Origin: Nomia melanderi
Taxonomy: Eukaryota > Arthropoda > Insecta > Hymenoptera > Halictidae
NCBI RefSeq assembly: GCF_051020985.1
Contig: NC_134999.1
Span: 1,240,001 to 1,304,000, forward strand
Length of the DNA stretch: 64,000 nt
Direction of reading: 5' to 3'
Below the pieces are notes generated by a model. That model did no database searches and was not told the origin of the DNA. It saw only the letters and a program-made list of their open reading frames with translations. Of the stretch, positions 1-9,676 are shown piece after piece. The first letter of the stretch is position 1. The number at the start of each line of letters is the position of its first letter. The position numbers were made by a program, and so were the translations under genes.

Positions 1-49
1 CTGTCTGAATTTATTAGGTCTAGCCTTATCCCAAAGATATAAAACCATC

Positions 50-169
50 AAACGATTAGAAGTTTGTTTTGATTGCCCATTACCGGGACACAGCGTCAAA
101 AACTACACTCGCGAAACGTGTAAAAAATGCGGAAACAACACAATACCATTCTACATCGGGAAGAAATGA
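50..169 (+). pseudogene. BEL/Pao gag nucleocapsid zinc knuckle, C-terminal remnant
   Basis: The frame ending at TGA 167-169 reads a knuckle with the pattern CFDC-x4-H and then CKKCGNN, the paired form common in BEL/Pao gag just before the protease. The upstream part of gag lies at or beyond the window edge. The match rests on the Cys/His spacing and on the protease that follows. Confidence 0.6.
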
Positions 170-288
170 TCGCGGCGAGTGAAACAGGGACAGTTCCTTC
201 AGGTTCCTCCACGTCCCATATAGTGCAATCGTGCATCGCAAATTTGGGAGGGTCCTAAACTGAGTGCAGAGTCCTATCAACCGCGACC

Positions 289-759
289 GTGTTTGTAATA
301 GACGATAAGGGCAATAGACACAAATGTCGCGCGTTGTTAGATGCAAGTGCGCAAGCTCACTTCGTCACAGAGGAATTTTACAAACGTCTCAATCTTCATT
401 GTACGTCCACTGAAATAATTGTTGGCGGTTTGGCCGGGGAAAAGAATACCATTCAGAAGGAAATAAAGTTACAAATCGCTTCTAGACGTAACTCATTCCA
501 GATAGAAGTATCCTGCCTAGTAATGAAGGGAATTACAGAGGCTATGCCTAATATTCCACTCAATAAAATACATGTCCCAATGCCTCCCAGAGTCACCCCG
601 GCAGATCCCGAATTTCAACAACCGGGTCCCGTCGATCTCCTGATCGGTGCCAGCTTATTTTGGAAAGTATTATGCATCAAGCAGCACAAAGTAGGAGTTG
701 GCAATTTAGTTTGGCAAAAGACGTGCTTGGGTTGGGGTTTAGGGGGAACCTTGAATTAG
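289..759 (+). pseudogene. BEL/Pao aspartic protease domain, active site altered
   Basis: The open frame reads a DUF1758-like retropepsin: a strand ending in ALLD near residue 18, a following FVTEEF segment, and a late LLIGASLFW motif typical of BEL proteases. The family active site is D-[ST]-G. Here the three residues are D-A-S, so catalysis is probably lost. The first codon of the open stretch is GTG, so it is not a true start; the domain would be cut from a polyprotein. The frame closes at 757-759 shortly before the reverse transcriptase, which lies in another frame. Confidence 0.75.
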
Positions 760-819
760 CCCGGAGAAACTGGACAGTCCGTCCAGGCATGTCACGCCAT
801 TACAAACGCGCAACTAGAC

Positions 820-1773
820 GCCTCGATTTCGCGTTTCTGGGATGTGGAGGAGGTCAATACGCACGAATCCATCTCGACAACCATAGACAGCAACGAATGT
901 GAGATGCATTTTACAAGGACGATAGTACGTGACTCGGACGGACAATACACTGTAAACCTGCCTTGTAACGACCCTGTCACTGGACTAGGCGACTCACGCG
1001 AACAGGCAAGGAGACGCTTAATGAACTTCAAACGGAGACTTAAGAAGGATCCGGCCCTCCATTACTCGAATTTCATGAATGAAACCATAAATCTAGGCCA
1101 CATGTCCTTGATCCCCGAGGAAACCATAGCAGATTCGGACTCGTGCTACTACTTGCCGCATCATCCTGTGTTCAAGGCGTCCAGTACGACAAAAATTAGG
1201 GTTGTATTCGATGGTTCGGCGAAAACGTCATCGGGAATTTCCCTTAATGATACCCAATTAGTAGGGCCGACGGTTCAAAATGACCTGTTTACAATTCTTA
1301 TTCGTTTTCGAAAGCATCGGTTTATGCTATCCGCGGACATAGAAAAAATGTACAAACAAGTTTTTGTTGCAAAGGCAGATCGGAAATACCAAAGAATCCT
1401 TTGGTGATCTGCCGATAGCGAGGCAATCAGAACATATGAGTTAAACACCGTGACGTACGGAACGGCGTCGGCTTCGTTTTTAGCAACCCGCGTACTTCAG
1501 CAGGTAGGGGAGGATTATGCACAGGCATTTCCTCATGCGAGCACCATTATTCGCAACGACTTCTACATCGACGACCTGTTAATGGGATGTGAAACAATTG
1601 AGCAGGCTAAACAATTACAGGAATCGTTGACCTGGGTTCGAGCGCAAGCAGGTTTCTACCTGCGAAAATGGGCAAGCAACGATCCCGCCATAGTAAACCA
1701 CAACGAATCGGAAAAGGCTAACACGGTAATAATACAGACCGCGGACAAGGACCCAATGATTCTGGGAGGCTAA
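820..1773 (+). pseudogene. BEL/Pao reverse transcriptase, broken by a nonsense codon
   Basis: The frame starts near an FWDVEEV segment, the usual entry to BEL reverse transcriptases, and runs through the fingers motif IRVVFDGSAK to palm motif A (LSADIEKMYKQV). The catalytic NDFYIDDLLMG box sits near 1555-1590. A TGA at 1405-1407 interrupts the frame between these motifs; the reading continues in the same frame on both sides, so this is a point nonsense mutation rather than a deletion. The frame closes at 1771-1773. The metal-binding Asp pair of the YIDD box is still present. Confidence 0.85.
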
Positions 1774-2424
1774 GACAGTAGGAATTCACATCACACATAG
1801 TACGATATTAGAACCTAACAAGTCACAACAAGAAAATAGTCATACCTTAGCACCTACTCATTTTCTAAGCACAAGTTAGCAAAGGACACAGAAGCCACTT
1901 GCACAACATCAACTTAGACAAGAAGCTAATTTGTCGACGGTAGACTTGTACAACGCTAGTATAGTGTATATCTAAGATTTCAACAAAATTCTTTAATTTG
2001 TTCCCGATTATTCGGGTGGTCCTTCGAGCAAGATAAGTTTATACGTCGGCACACCGTGTGCAAAACGCCTACAAGGCTCGAACACCCTTGCGGTAACGAC
2101 GAGTACTTAACAACGATGATGCAGGAAAATTACTATATAAGATGCTGATTGTCTAAATAAAGGACATCGTATATATAGTCGGGGACAAAAGTAAGTGAAC
2201 ATGTAGTAAAAATGACCATTAACACAATGACCGTCACGAGTTAACTGCGCAGGCTTAAGATAATAAGTTTTTTCTTTTCTTTGACCCATTTTTATCCGTG
2301 AATAATTAAGAAATTTGTTTCCACCACTCTGTCGTTTTACCCGAAACAATCGAGCATCAACGACGACGCGTAATAGTTCAGTCTTACAGAAAAATTCTCA
2401 AGTGATACAGTTTTAAACTTAGCC
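1774..2424. other. Non-coding stretch between BEL and piggyBac relics
   Basis: No gene is recognised. Around 2005-2040 a small hairpin (CCCGATTATTCGGG) and a GTGGTCCTTCGAG segment resemble the R/U5 part of an insect LTR, but no second copy was found. A TTAA lies at 1993-1996. A near-palindrome of the form GCACAC-C-GTGTGC lies at 2049-2061 and recurs beyond the other end of the piggyBac relic. Confidence 0.4.
2049..2061. repeat. GCACAC/GTGTGC palindrome, left flank of piggyBac relic
   Basis: Six-base arms GCACAC and GTGTGC are separated by a single base. The same arms recur at 4856-4870 with a 3-base spacer, and in a degraded form at 4801-4815. Because the three sites flank the piggyBac relic they may be remnants of its subterminal repeats, but the element ends are not proven. 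Confidence 0.4.
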
Positions 2425-3345
2425 CCTAAAATGTGAATATTGAGCTCTTATATGATACACAGGATGAGGTTTTTGAGGAAAGTGATTGAGACGATTGTAC
2501 TGACATTGAAAGTGAAATTGAACAGCATCAAAATGAACTTATTGAGGATACAGAGACGTGGGAAGATGATAGTTCTCTTTCAAACATTCCTTTTGTGGGT
2601 AAACCAGGTCTCCAAAAGTTACCAAACGGAGGTAGTCCGTACGATATTTTTGAACTTTTATTTGGTAATACCTTTTTCTCTTTGATTGTGAATGAAACAA
2701 ATAAGTACGGCGAAATGATTTTAATGGAAAAATAGAAAGACTTAACCATTTCTGAATTCAAGGTGGTTTTAAGTTTGTTTACTACATATGGGAACTATCA
2801 AATGTCCAAGAATTGATAACTATTGGAGTAAGAGCGAACAATTTGGTTTTCAGTGTTTTTCCCGACATATGAGTAGACAAAGATTTCAAAATGTCTGACG
2901 ATCGCTTCATTTCTCTTCTGATAATGAAAGTGATCATCACCTACGGAAAATAATTCCAGTTGTAGATTATTTTAATAATAAAATCAGAGAAATATATTAT
3001 CCTCCCAGAGAACTATCAATAGAGATGAATTTCTAGTTCCTTGGAGAAGAAGGTTAATATTTAAACAATATATTGCCGGTAAAAAGCACAAACATGATGT
3101 GAAGCTATACGTTGTGTGCGAAAGTTCTGGTCTTCATGGACAATTATTACAGTTCTTTTGGTTTAGTTTCAAAATTGCTTCATTACAAAAGTTACTGTAT
3201 AGGAACATTGAGAAAGACAAGGAAGGGAAGCAATTCGGAAGTGATAAAAAGAAAACTATTGAAAAATAAGGTAATTTCTCGGTTCAAAAACAATGTAATG
3301 ATAGGTAAATTTAAAGATAAAAGAGACGTGAACGAAGTAGTGTAT
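2425..3345 (+). pseudogene. piggyBac transposase relic 1, N-terminal and catalytic part
   Basis: An acidic N-terminal segment leads into a GKPGLQKLPNG motif and FELLFGN...NETNKY, typical of piggyBac transposases (2430-2700). Further blocks follow in shifting frames: VDYFNNKIREIYYPPRELSI (about 2955-3025), IFKQYIAGKKHKHDVKLY (about 3055-3110) and VFMDNYYSSF (about 3125-3155), which carries one of the catalytic aspartates. A GTLRKTRKG...FKDKRDV stretch ends the block. Several in-frame stops and shifts show that it is dead. The rest of the protein resumes after an insert at about 4080. Confidence 0.85.
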
Positions 3346-3349
3346 CTTC

Positions 3350-4066
3350 GTTGTGTCACGAATTACCGCGCGAATTATAATTCTGTTCGGGGTCGTAAAT
3401 CCCGAAGTAACCTTTCGGTACGCGACTCTTCTTGACACTTGTCCGCCAAATTAATATTGGACAATTAGATCGATTGCGTTAAATCCCGACCGATGGACTG
3501 TAGTTGCCGAAATTGAAAGGAGTATTCACGTTGTCCCGAACGATGGACTTGTGATTACTAAGAGCGTATGAGTATGAGTCTCATATGATTGATTCAATTG
3601 AACTTGTATCTGTCCCGAACGATGGACTTGTCGATGCGAAAATGTTTGTAGAAAGAGATTGTCCCGAACAATGGACTTGTTGCGAAGTGTGTGTCAAATC
3701 TGATAATCTGATGCGAGTGCGATCCTGCAGGGGTTTTTATACAACAAGGTCGCATCGAGTGCGCTGATTGGAAAGTTGAAAATACCCAATCGGCGCATAA
3801 TTCCAAAAATTGAAGGCGTCTTGGACGACGCCCTTTGGCCAGCCCTCTTGGTGCAAGGGTGATACGACTCTCCCTCGCTACTCTCTTACCACTCTTTTAC
3901 AGACATTCTCCCCCACAAGCATTCTTCTCACTCGCACTTACCGCAAACACTCAAATACACCCCTGGAAAGCTGGCCCTGCAGTCTTGGGTCCGTGACGTT
4001 GTGCAGGCCACTTTCCCTCGACCGTTTTACAGCCTGTCCTTCACTCAGACTGATTCTTACATTCAC
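3350..4066. mobile_element. 717-bp insert splitting piggyBac relic 1; possible solo LTR
   Basis: Between the two halves of the piggyBac relic lies a GC-richer block. It contains several copies of a short TCCCGAACGATGGACT motif and a pyrimidine-rich CTCTCCCTCGCTACTC tail that resembles an LTR R/U5 region. The pentamer TCTTC flanks it at 3345-3349 and 4067-4071 and may be a target duplication. The borders are not a clean TG...CA, and roughly 40-60 codons of piggyBac are missing across the join, so a deletion also occurred. Classification as an LTR is an inference. Confidence 0.4.
3483..3682. repeat. Four interspersed copies of a TCCCGAACGATGGACT motif
   Basis: Copies of the core begin at 3484 (degenerate, TCCCGACCGATGGACT), 3534, 3613 and 3662 (AA for GA in the middle). 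The spacings are 50, 79 and 49 bases, and the sequence between copies is not repeated. Three of the four are followed by TGT. This is a short direct-repeat array within the insert at 3350-4066; it may be a family-specific LTR feature. Confidence 0.7.
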
Positions 4067-4079
4067 TCTTCTTAAAAAT

Positions 4080-4498
4080 ACTTTAACCTACGCTACATAT
4101 TCTAGATACTACATTATTCTTGAGTCAAGGACATTTAAATGGTATATAAAATTATGGATTTATTTAGTTGAAACTTTAGTTTTAAATTCATTCAATTTAT
4201 ATAAAACATACTCTCAAACAATAAGAAAATTGAGTTTTTATGACTATCGTCTAGAGATTTTAAAAAGTTAATTGGAAAACCCCATGACCGAAGGTCGACA
4301 ACACCAGAAACAAATCATCACCTACCTGAAATTTTACCAAGAAAGAAAAATAGGAAAGTAAATAGAAAGATTTGCCGACAGTGCTACAAAGAAGGAATAT
4401 ATAGACGTAGTAATTACTCTTGTCCTGCTTGTGTCGGTAATACTGGATTATGTTTGAGGGAATGTTTCAAGCGCTATCATCAACCAACTAATGTATAA
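4080..4498 (+). pseudogene. piggyBac transposase relic 1, C-terminal part with Cys-rich domain
   Basis: The frame reads an RTFKWYIKLWIYLVETLVLNS-like segment matching the end of the piggyBac catalytic core. After a frameshift near 4270 it gives a cysteine-rich domain with CRQCYKEG, CPACVGN and CLRECFKRYH, closing at TAA 4496-4498. The Cys/His arrangement is that of the piggyBac C-terminal zinc-binding domain, which binds the transposon ends. It belongs with the block at 2425-3345. Confidence 0.8.
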
Positions 4499-4499
4499 T

Positions 4500-6309
4500 T
4501 ACTTTACGATTAGTGTACTATTTCCTAAAAATGTATTACCAAATAATATTTTCTTTTTCATTACTGAGTTACATTACTTTATTACCTTTAGACATTTTTC
4601 TAAAAATTTATTTCTCGTTTATATTATTTTCTTCATTATTCAACTTATTTTTTTGACTTCTTGCTATTTCTTAAAAATTTTCTTTGCATTATATTCCGTT
4701 CTTTATTATTGAAAGCAAAATAACGATTTTATATTATCTAACTATTTTTGAAATAAATGTTTATCAATTTTAATGATATATTTTTATTTTACCTTACATT
4801 GCACACATGGTGTTCAATCCGCTCCTCGCAATAAAAATTTTCTGAAGAGCGAACTGCACACACGGTGTGCAATCATCTTATTTATGCGAATTCACTTACG
4901 AATTGGGTGATTTCCATAGCAAACAAGTTTTTTTTTATTAAAAATGAACAATATAAAGAAAAAAAAATGTCGCTTCTGGGGACCGTGTTCGAAAAAAATC
5001 GCCGTCTCGAATGGGTTAACCTCTGTTATAGGATTATACTCCCGTCGAGAGAATTATTCCTCACTCCACTCGTACGGAAGACAGAGCAGCCACCTTGGCA
5101 TTATACTTTGATCAGGCAGGAATGACTAAAGGAGAATTTCAGAGCTCGATACTTCGCGCGTTAGAGGGCTTTGATGGAAAAAATCTAACCGTAGAATCTG
5201 TTCAGCTTCTCAGAATATCAGGCTATTTGGCTCTCTTCTTCTCTTTACAGCATTAGTGAAAAATTACGAACAACTAGCCAGAGCGTTCCATAAAAAAGTG
5301 GTATTAGATCATCTTACTAAGCTAATTAAGTGGCCAGTAGGCAGGGGATATTCTCCTCCGTGTAAACTTTCCCTGGAGCTATGCGTTACCGGTTTAGACA
5401 AGGGTCAAAGTCACTCACAAAAAATATTTGCGCACTAAATGTCTCGATGGCTTACTGACGACAGGCAGGACACTTCTAAAGAGATGACCAGTATCTTTTT
5501 CGCTGTCATATTCACTCATATCGCCGGGATTGGAATCGACTAGTGATATTAATGTTCTCTGCAGCCGAATACTTCAAATGTGACTTTAAAACTCTCCGAG
5601 ATTACACTCTAGACCAATCTTCATCTCATTCCTGGTGTTCCGTCCGATACGGAAGACCCTGAACAAATATTCTCGAAGGTTCGTTATGACATGGACGGGA
5701 CAGACAGTTCAGTTTAGTGTTCATTCTTTTTTTACTACTCTCGAGTCGTATTTACTCTAGCCGACATATTTATCGTCGCGGCAAAAAACATTGATTTTAG
5801 TTAACGTGCAGTGCATACAATAGGCATAGAATTTTGTCTCGGTCGTCTTATTAACTGATCAAGTCATAAATTCGGGATTTCTTAAAGGTCGTCCAAACAT
5901 ATGGACACCACATACTAGACATACTGTTTCACATTTTTATAATAAATTAACGTATTGATTAAAGTAGGAATTCTTAAAGCAGCCACCTTAAACATTTCAA
6001 TATCCACTGGCCGTTAATTCAGCGAGTGGAGCGGGGCATACAAAGAAAGTTTCTTTCACAAATTTTTAAATAAACCCTTTGCTCCCGCCTCAACACTTGG
6101 GACCGTTTAGCTGAATCCATTAAAATGTACTAAATTTAGTTTATAATAATTACTAAATTTAGTTTTCTAGTTTATTGTAAATTTTAATTTTTATACTAAA
6201 TAATTACTACTAAAAATAACGCTCTTTAATCATTTAATCTCGTGCAAAAGGATTACTATAACTTATTACTATTTGTGCCTTGAATAGTTAATCAATAGAG
6301 TTCAGTCTA
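4500..6309. other. No gene recognised; AT-rich with a GC-richer patch
   Basis: At 4500-4850 the DNA is extremely AT-rich. The palindromes noted on the other side of the piggyBac relic recur at 4801-4815 and 4856-4870. At about 5010-5720 the composition is closer to even and short open stretches occur, but no family motif is recognised; it may be a worn transposon piece. From 5720 to 6309 nothing is recognised. Confidence 0.4.
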
Positions 6310-6402
6310 GTGAAAAAGTATTCCGTCCACAGCGGTCGTCAGCGCTGGCCGCGCGCCGTCAGTACGGACCGCATAGGCCGCGAGTATTCAGCACTCGAAG
6401 GG
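6310..6402. mobile_element. Possible 3' terminus of a piggyBac-like element
   Basis: A short GC-rich block rich in CCG/CGG ends in CACTCGAAGGG directly followed by TTAA at 6403-6406. That is the layout of the right end of a piggyBac element, whose ends are CCCTT...AAGGG next to a duplicated TTAA. The block also resembles the subterminal units of the better preserved derivative at 25829-26413. No matching left end was found nearby, so it is only a candidate. Confidence 0.35.
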
Positions 6403-6787
6403 TTAAATAGAAAATTCCATACTTTACACGATAGGCGGATGATAGACCAGGAAGAATTAAAATATTAGAAAAATTGTTTTTAAATATCTTTTAAAAAATA
6501 TCACGCATTGTCAACTAATCTGAAATGTAAAAAATATTTAATTACTGTAATAAAAGAGTATTTAGTTTGTGTAGCATTCGACTCAATGCAAGAAATAAGT
6601 TGATTCCTCAGTAAGACATTTTAGTACCTAGCCAACCACAGCTTTAGCAGTTTCAATATATACGTCTGCAAAAATAGACATCAGAGCTTTAATTGACTGA
6701 ACAGAGTTGGTATATTTAAATTTGATATTTAAAAAATATGATATAGAAACTACGGGATATTATCCACAAATATTATAGCGAGATAAA

Positions 6788-7460
6788 ATGCTGCCGACCT
6801 GCCCTATATTATTGAATGCCATTCGCGAGGAAATAGATTTTCCACGGAAAAAGAATACTTTAAGAAAATTATTAAAAAGCATGGGATATGTATGGAAAAA
6901 GGAAACTTAAGGAAAGTGTTAATTGAAAAACCAAATACAGTAGTCTGAAGAGGCAAATAGTTAAAAGCGATACACGGTTACAGAAGAGACAATAGAAATA
7001 TTGTCTATATTGACGAAAAATGGATGGACGATACTGTGCTTTGGAAAATGTTGACAAAAGGAAAATGAATACGGTATATTGAAGAATTCTATCTCGCGTC
7101 ATCGGCTAATAATTTTGTATGCAGGCGGTAAAAATGGATTCATTCCGAATTCAGAATTAATTTTTAAAGCCGGTACTGTTATACCGGTAACTACCATGGG
7201 TAAATGACTGCCGTTAATTTTGAGAGGTGGATTGTAGAACAATTATTACCTAATATTCCACCTAATACATAATAGTGGCAGTCATGGATAATGCTTTGTA
7301 CCATTTTGTGCGGGTAAATAAACCAGCAAATAAATATGTAAATGAAGCTGAACTTACAAATTGGCTTCTGCAAAATAATATCCCTTGTGACGAAAATTTA
7401 AACAAATTTGAACTATTACACTTGGTAGACCAGCATAAGCCGAGAGAGGGAACGTACAAA
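6788..7460 (+). pseudogene. DDE_3-type (IS630/Tc1-like) transposase relic
   Basis: From an ATG at 6788 the sequence reads a winged-helix-like segment, then VYIDEKWMDD with the first catalytic Asp (about 6999-7030). A GNYHG...FERWIVEQLLPNIPPN segment follows, then VMDNALYHF with the second Asp (about 7281-7310). The end reads WLLQNNIPCDENLNKFELL, where the third acidic residue is expected. Several stops and at least one frameshift are present, including TGA and TAG codons near 6944-6960, so it is inactive. The family is common in insects as uncharacterised DDE superfamily proteins; assignment to IS630/Tc1 is from motif style. The Gypsy element begins about 60 bases downstream. Confidence 0.75.
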
Positions 7461-7520
7461 ATTGAAATATTACATATATATAATATATAATATTACATAT
7501 TACAACATATTAAAATATTT

Positions 7521-8007
7521 TTGGCGGCCAAAAAGCTGCCTTACACCACTGGTTTTTTCTTTTTCACTTTCTACCGTTATAACTGTTTCTCCACGCGAGT
7601 CTGCTTCGTACAATCGCACATTTGGCGACCAGGCCCGCGCGGGCCTGCGGGATTTTCCAAAGGTTTTCCAGGCCTCGCTCGGGACTGCCCAGTTCGACGG
7701 GCAGGCCCTTGCAGACCTGGAAACTTCCCACTCTTTATTACACATCTCTTTACTTGCCGTTTCACCGTTATTCTTCTTCTTCTCTATCTTTCGAATCTTT
7801 TCTCTTCTTCTCGGTCTTCTCCTACTTTTCCATCTTTCTTTCTCTCTTCGCGCCAGTATATATTTTCCGACGAGAGTTTAGCGACTCTCATTCTTCTGCG
7901 CGCGTTACTTACGACACCACTAATCTCCGCGATACCGACGTTAATAAACAGTGTTGAGGAAAGTATGTCTGTAATTCATTTTGTTCGTCTTCACCAGTTC
8001 CTCCACA
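7521..8007 (+). repeat. 5' LTR of the Gypsy element
   Basis: It aligns with 12396-12852 over its whole length, starting at the GGCGGCC block and ending at CTCCACA. It holds a stretch about 30 bp longer than its partner, around ATTACACATCTCTTTACTTG (7739-7770). The terminal TG is worn in this copy (TTGG against TGTGG in the 3' copy). Open frames running through the LTR are chance readings of a pyrimidine-rich sequence. Confidence 0.9.
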
Positions 8008-8010
8008 AAT

Positions 8011-8031
8011 TGGTGACCCTGGCGTGATTCG
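8011..8031 (+). promoter_or_regulatory. Primer binding site of the Gypsy element
   Basis: Three bases after the 5' LTR the sequence starts with TGG, complementary to the CCA end of a tRNA, and reads TGGTGACCCTGGCGTGATTC. It resembles the arginine-tRNA primer site of mdg1/412-like Gypsy elements (TGGCGACCGTGAC...) with several differences. Position and the TGG start are seen directly; the tRNA identity is an inference. Confidence 0.65.
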
Positions 8032-8102
8032 ATGTGTGCGATATTTAACTCGAGTTCGTGAAGTAAGGTGATTAACATTTGATTTGCTGTGTCATCACGC
8101 GC

Positions 8103-9044
8103 ATGAGTCAAAGTAGTCATCTTATTTTGAGGATGACGGATCCGAGTGCGAGTGTATCAGTTATGCCCACGGGTGTTTCAGCGTCGGTGGACCGCGTCGC
8201 GGTTCGGATACCGGAATTTTGCCCATCAGACCCGGAGATGTGGTTTTTGATGGTTGAGCGTATTTTCGAAACCTCCGGTGTAACCACAGAAAAGACAAAG
8301 TTCGGATACGTTCTTGACGCGTTAAATATCTATTATGCCACGGAAGTGCGCGATATAATAATGAACCCACCGGCGGCGGAGCCGTATCAAAAGCTCAAAA
8401 CCGAACTCATCCGGCGGTTAAGGTCTTTGCAAGAGCAAAAGACGCGGCGCTTGCTGGAGGTCGAAGAAATCGGGGACCGTAAGCCGTCGCAGTTCCTGCG
8501 GCACCTGCGAGACATAGCGGGCACTTCGATCGCCGACAATGTTTTGCGGACACTGTGGCTGGGTCGTTTACCGACCAAGATCCAAGTCATCCTGGAGACG
8601 CAACGGGATACAGAACTGGATAAAGTGGCCGAACTGGCGGACGCCATAGCAGAGACGCTGACCCGACGGTCCCACGTAGCCGAGGCCGCAACTCCCAGTG
8701 TACCGCCCGCATACGGCGCTAGCCCCACATCGTTGGACCAGAACCTGGAGTCTTTGCTCAACCTGATGGCCCAACTTGCTGTATCGCTCCGGCAAGAAAT
8801 TTCCGTTATCCGGCAGGAGCTCAGAGCGGAGGAGAGGCCTTCGCGCCGAGGGTGGCAACGGCGCGCCAGATCCTTCTCTCGCCAGCGAAGGCGTTCATCC
8901 TCGCGATCCGTGGAGCGGAACGACGAGGGACGTGATTACCAGGGTAAATGCTGGTATCACTGGCGGTACGGCACAAACGCGCGTCGATGCAAACCACCCT
9001 GCAACTGGACGACGACCCAGGGAAACGACCGGAGCAGTCGTTAA
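8103..9044 (+). CDS. gag: Gypsy gag protein, open reading frame
   Basis: The first ATG of the open frame is at 8103, giving about 313 codons. The N-terminal half (RIPEFCPSDPEMWFLMVERIF and onward) is the retroviral-gag-like capsid region typical of insect Gypsy elements. An arginine/serine-rich segment follows. A zinc knuckle of the form C-x3-H-x6-C-x3-C (CWYHWRYGTNARRCKPPC) lies near 8951-9004. The frame is uninterrupted although the rest of the element is broken. The pol frame overlaps its end in the -1 frame, as usual for Gypsy. Confidence 0.85.
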   Translation: MSQSSHLILRMTDPSASVSVMPTGVSASVDRVAVRIPEFCPSDPEMWFLMVERIFETSGVTTEKTKFGYVLDALNIYYATEVRDIIMNPPAAEPYQKLKTELIRRLRSLQEQKTRRLLEVEEIGDRKPSQFLRHLRDIAGTSIADNVLRTLWLGRLPTKIQVILETQRDTELDKVAELADAIAETLTRRSHVAEAATPSVPPAYGASPTSLDQNLESLLNLMAQLAVSLRQEISVIRQELRAEERPSRRGWQRRARSFSRQRRRSSSRSVERNDEGRDYQGKCWYHWRYGTNARRCKPPCNWTTTQGNDRSSR

Positions 9045-9676
9045 TGACGACCAACGACCTCAACCCAGTATCACGCCGTCTTTTTGTTACCGATATCAAG
9101 ACGAAGACGCAACTCCTGGTCGACACGAAAGCCGACCTTTGCGTCTTTCCACGGCAATCTTTGCGCGGATCGCGAGAAAAGTTTAAGTACGAGCTGATCG
9201 CGGCGAATGGTACGTCAATTTCTACATACGGCATGGTGACGCTCACCCTGAACCTCGGCCTGCGCCGAGAATTCACATGGAGGTTCGTGGTTGCGGAGGT
9301 CACAAAACCCATCATTGGAGTGGATTTTTTGGCCCACTTGAATTTGATGGTAGACATCCGCAACCATCGACTGGTCGACCCCACGACCTCCCTGTCTACG
9401 CGAGGCCGGGCAGTCATTAGCGAGGCACCTTCCGATAAAACGGTGGTGGGAGGATCCGTCTACCACGAGCTCCTCGCCAGGAATTCGGAAATTACTCGAC
9501 CTGAGGGAATGCCTGCCATCGTCAAGCACACGACGGTGCACCACATTAGGACGACTCCGGGATCACCGGTTTCCAGTGGACCGCGTAGGCTGGCACCAGA
9601 CAGGCTTGAAGCGGCCAAAAAGGAGTTCGAGCTGATGATGAGGATGGGAATCGCGTATCCATCCAGGAGTCGCTGA
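8948..9676 (+). pseudogene. pol: Gypsy protease and start of pol, active site changed
   Basis: The -1 frame overlaps the end of gag and reads a retropepsin-like domain with LLVDTKADLCVFP (about 9114-9152) and a distal IIGVDFLAHLNL motif. Gypsy proteases have D-[ST]-G; here the glycine is lysine (D-T-K), which should abolish activity. The linker leading to the reverse transcriptase follows and the frame is cut by TGA at 9674-9676. The reading continues in the same frame after it. Confidence 0.85.

Larger units (their letters stand above)
1..1773 (+). mobile_element. BEL/Pao LTR retrotransposon, internal fragment, degenerate
   Basis: Three blocks appear in the order expected of a BEL/Pao polyprotein: a gag zinc knuckle (about 50-169), a retroviral-type aspartic protease (289-759) and a reverse transcriptase (820-1773). 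The blocks lie in different frames, with stops between them, so this is a pseudogene copy. The left part lies outside the window. After 1773 the RNase H and integrase expected of a full element are not seen, so the right side is deleted or decayed. No LTR pair is visible. Confidence 0.85.

Noticed and set aside
3483..3682. CRISPR-like pattern of short repeats with unique spacers.
   Set aside because: Repeats are degenerate, spacings differ (50, 79, 49), there are only four copies and the context is eukaryotic LTR-like DNA.
7521..8027. Several overlapping open frames of 60-170 codons on both strands at 7460-8027 and again at 12344-12802.
   Set aside because: They lie in the two Gypsy LTRs, which are pyrimidine-rich and non-coding; the frames are not conserved between the two LTRs and carry no motif.
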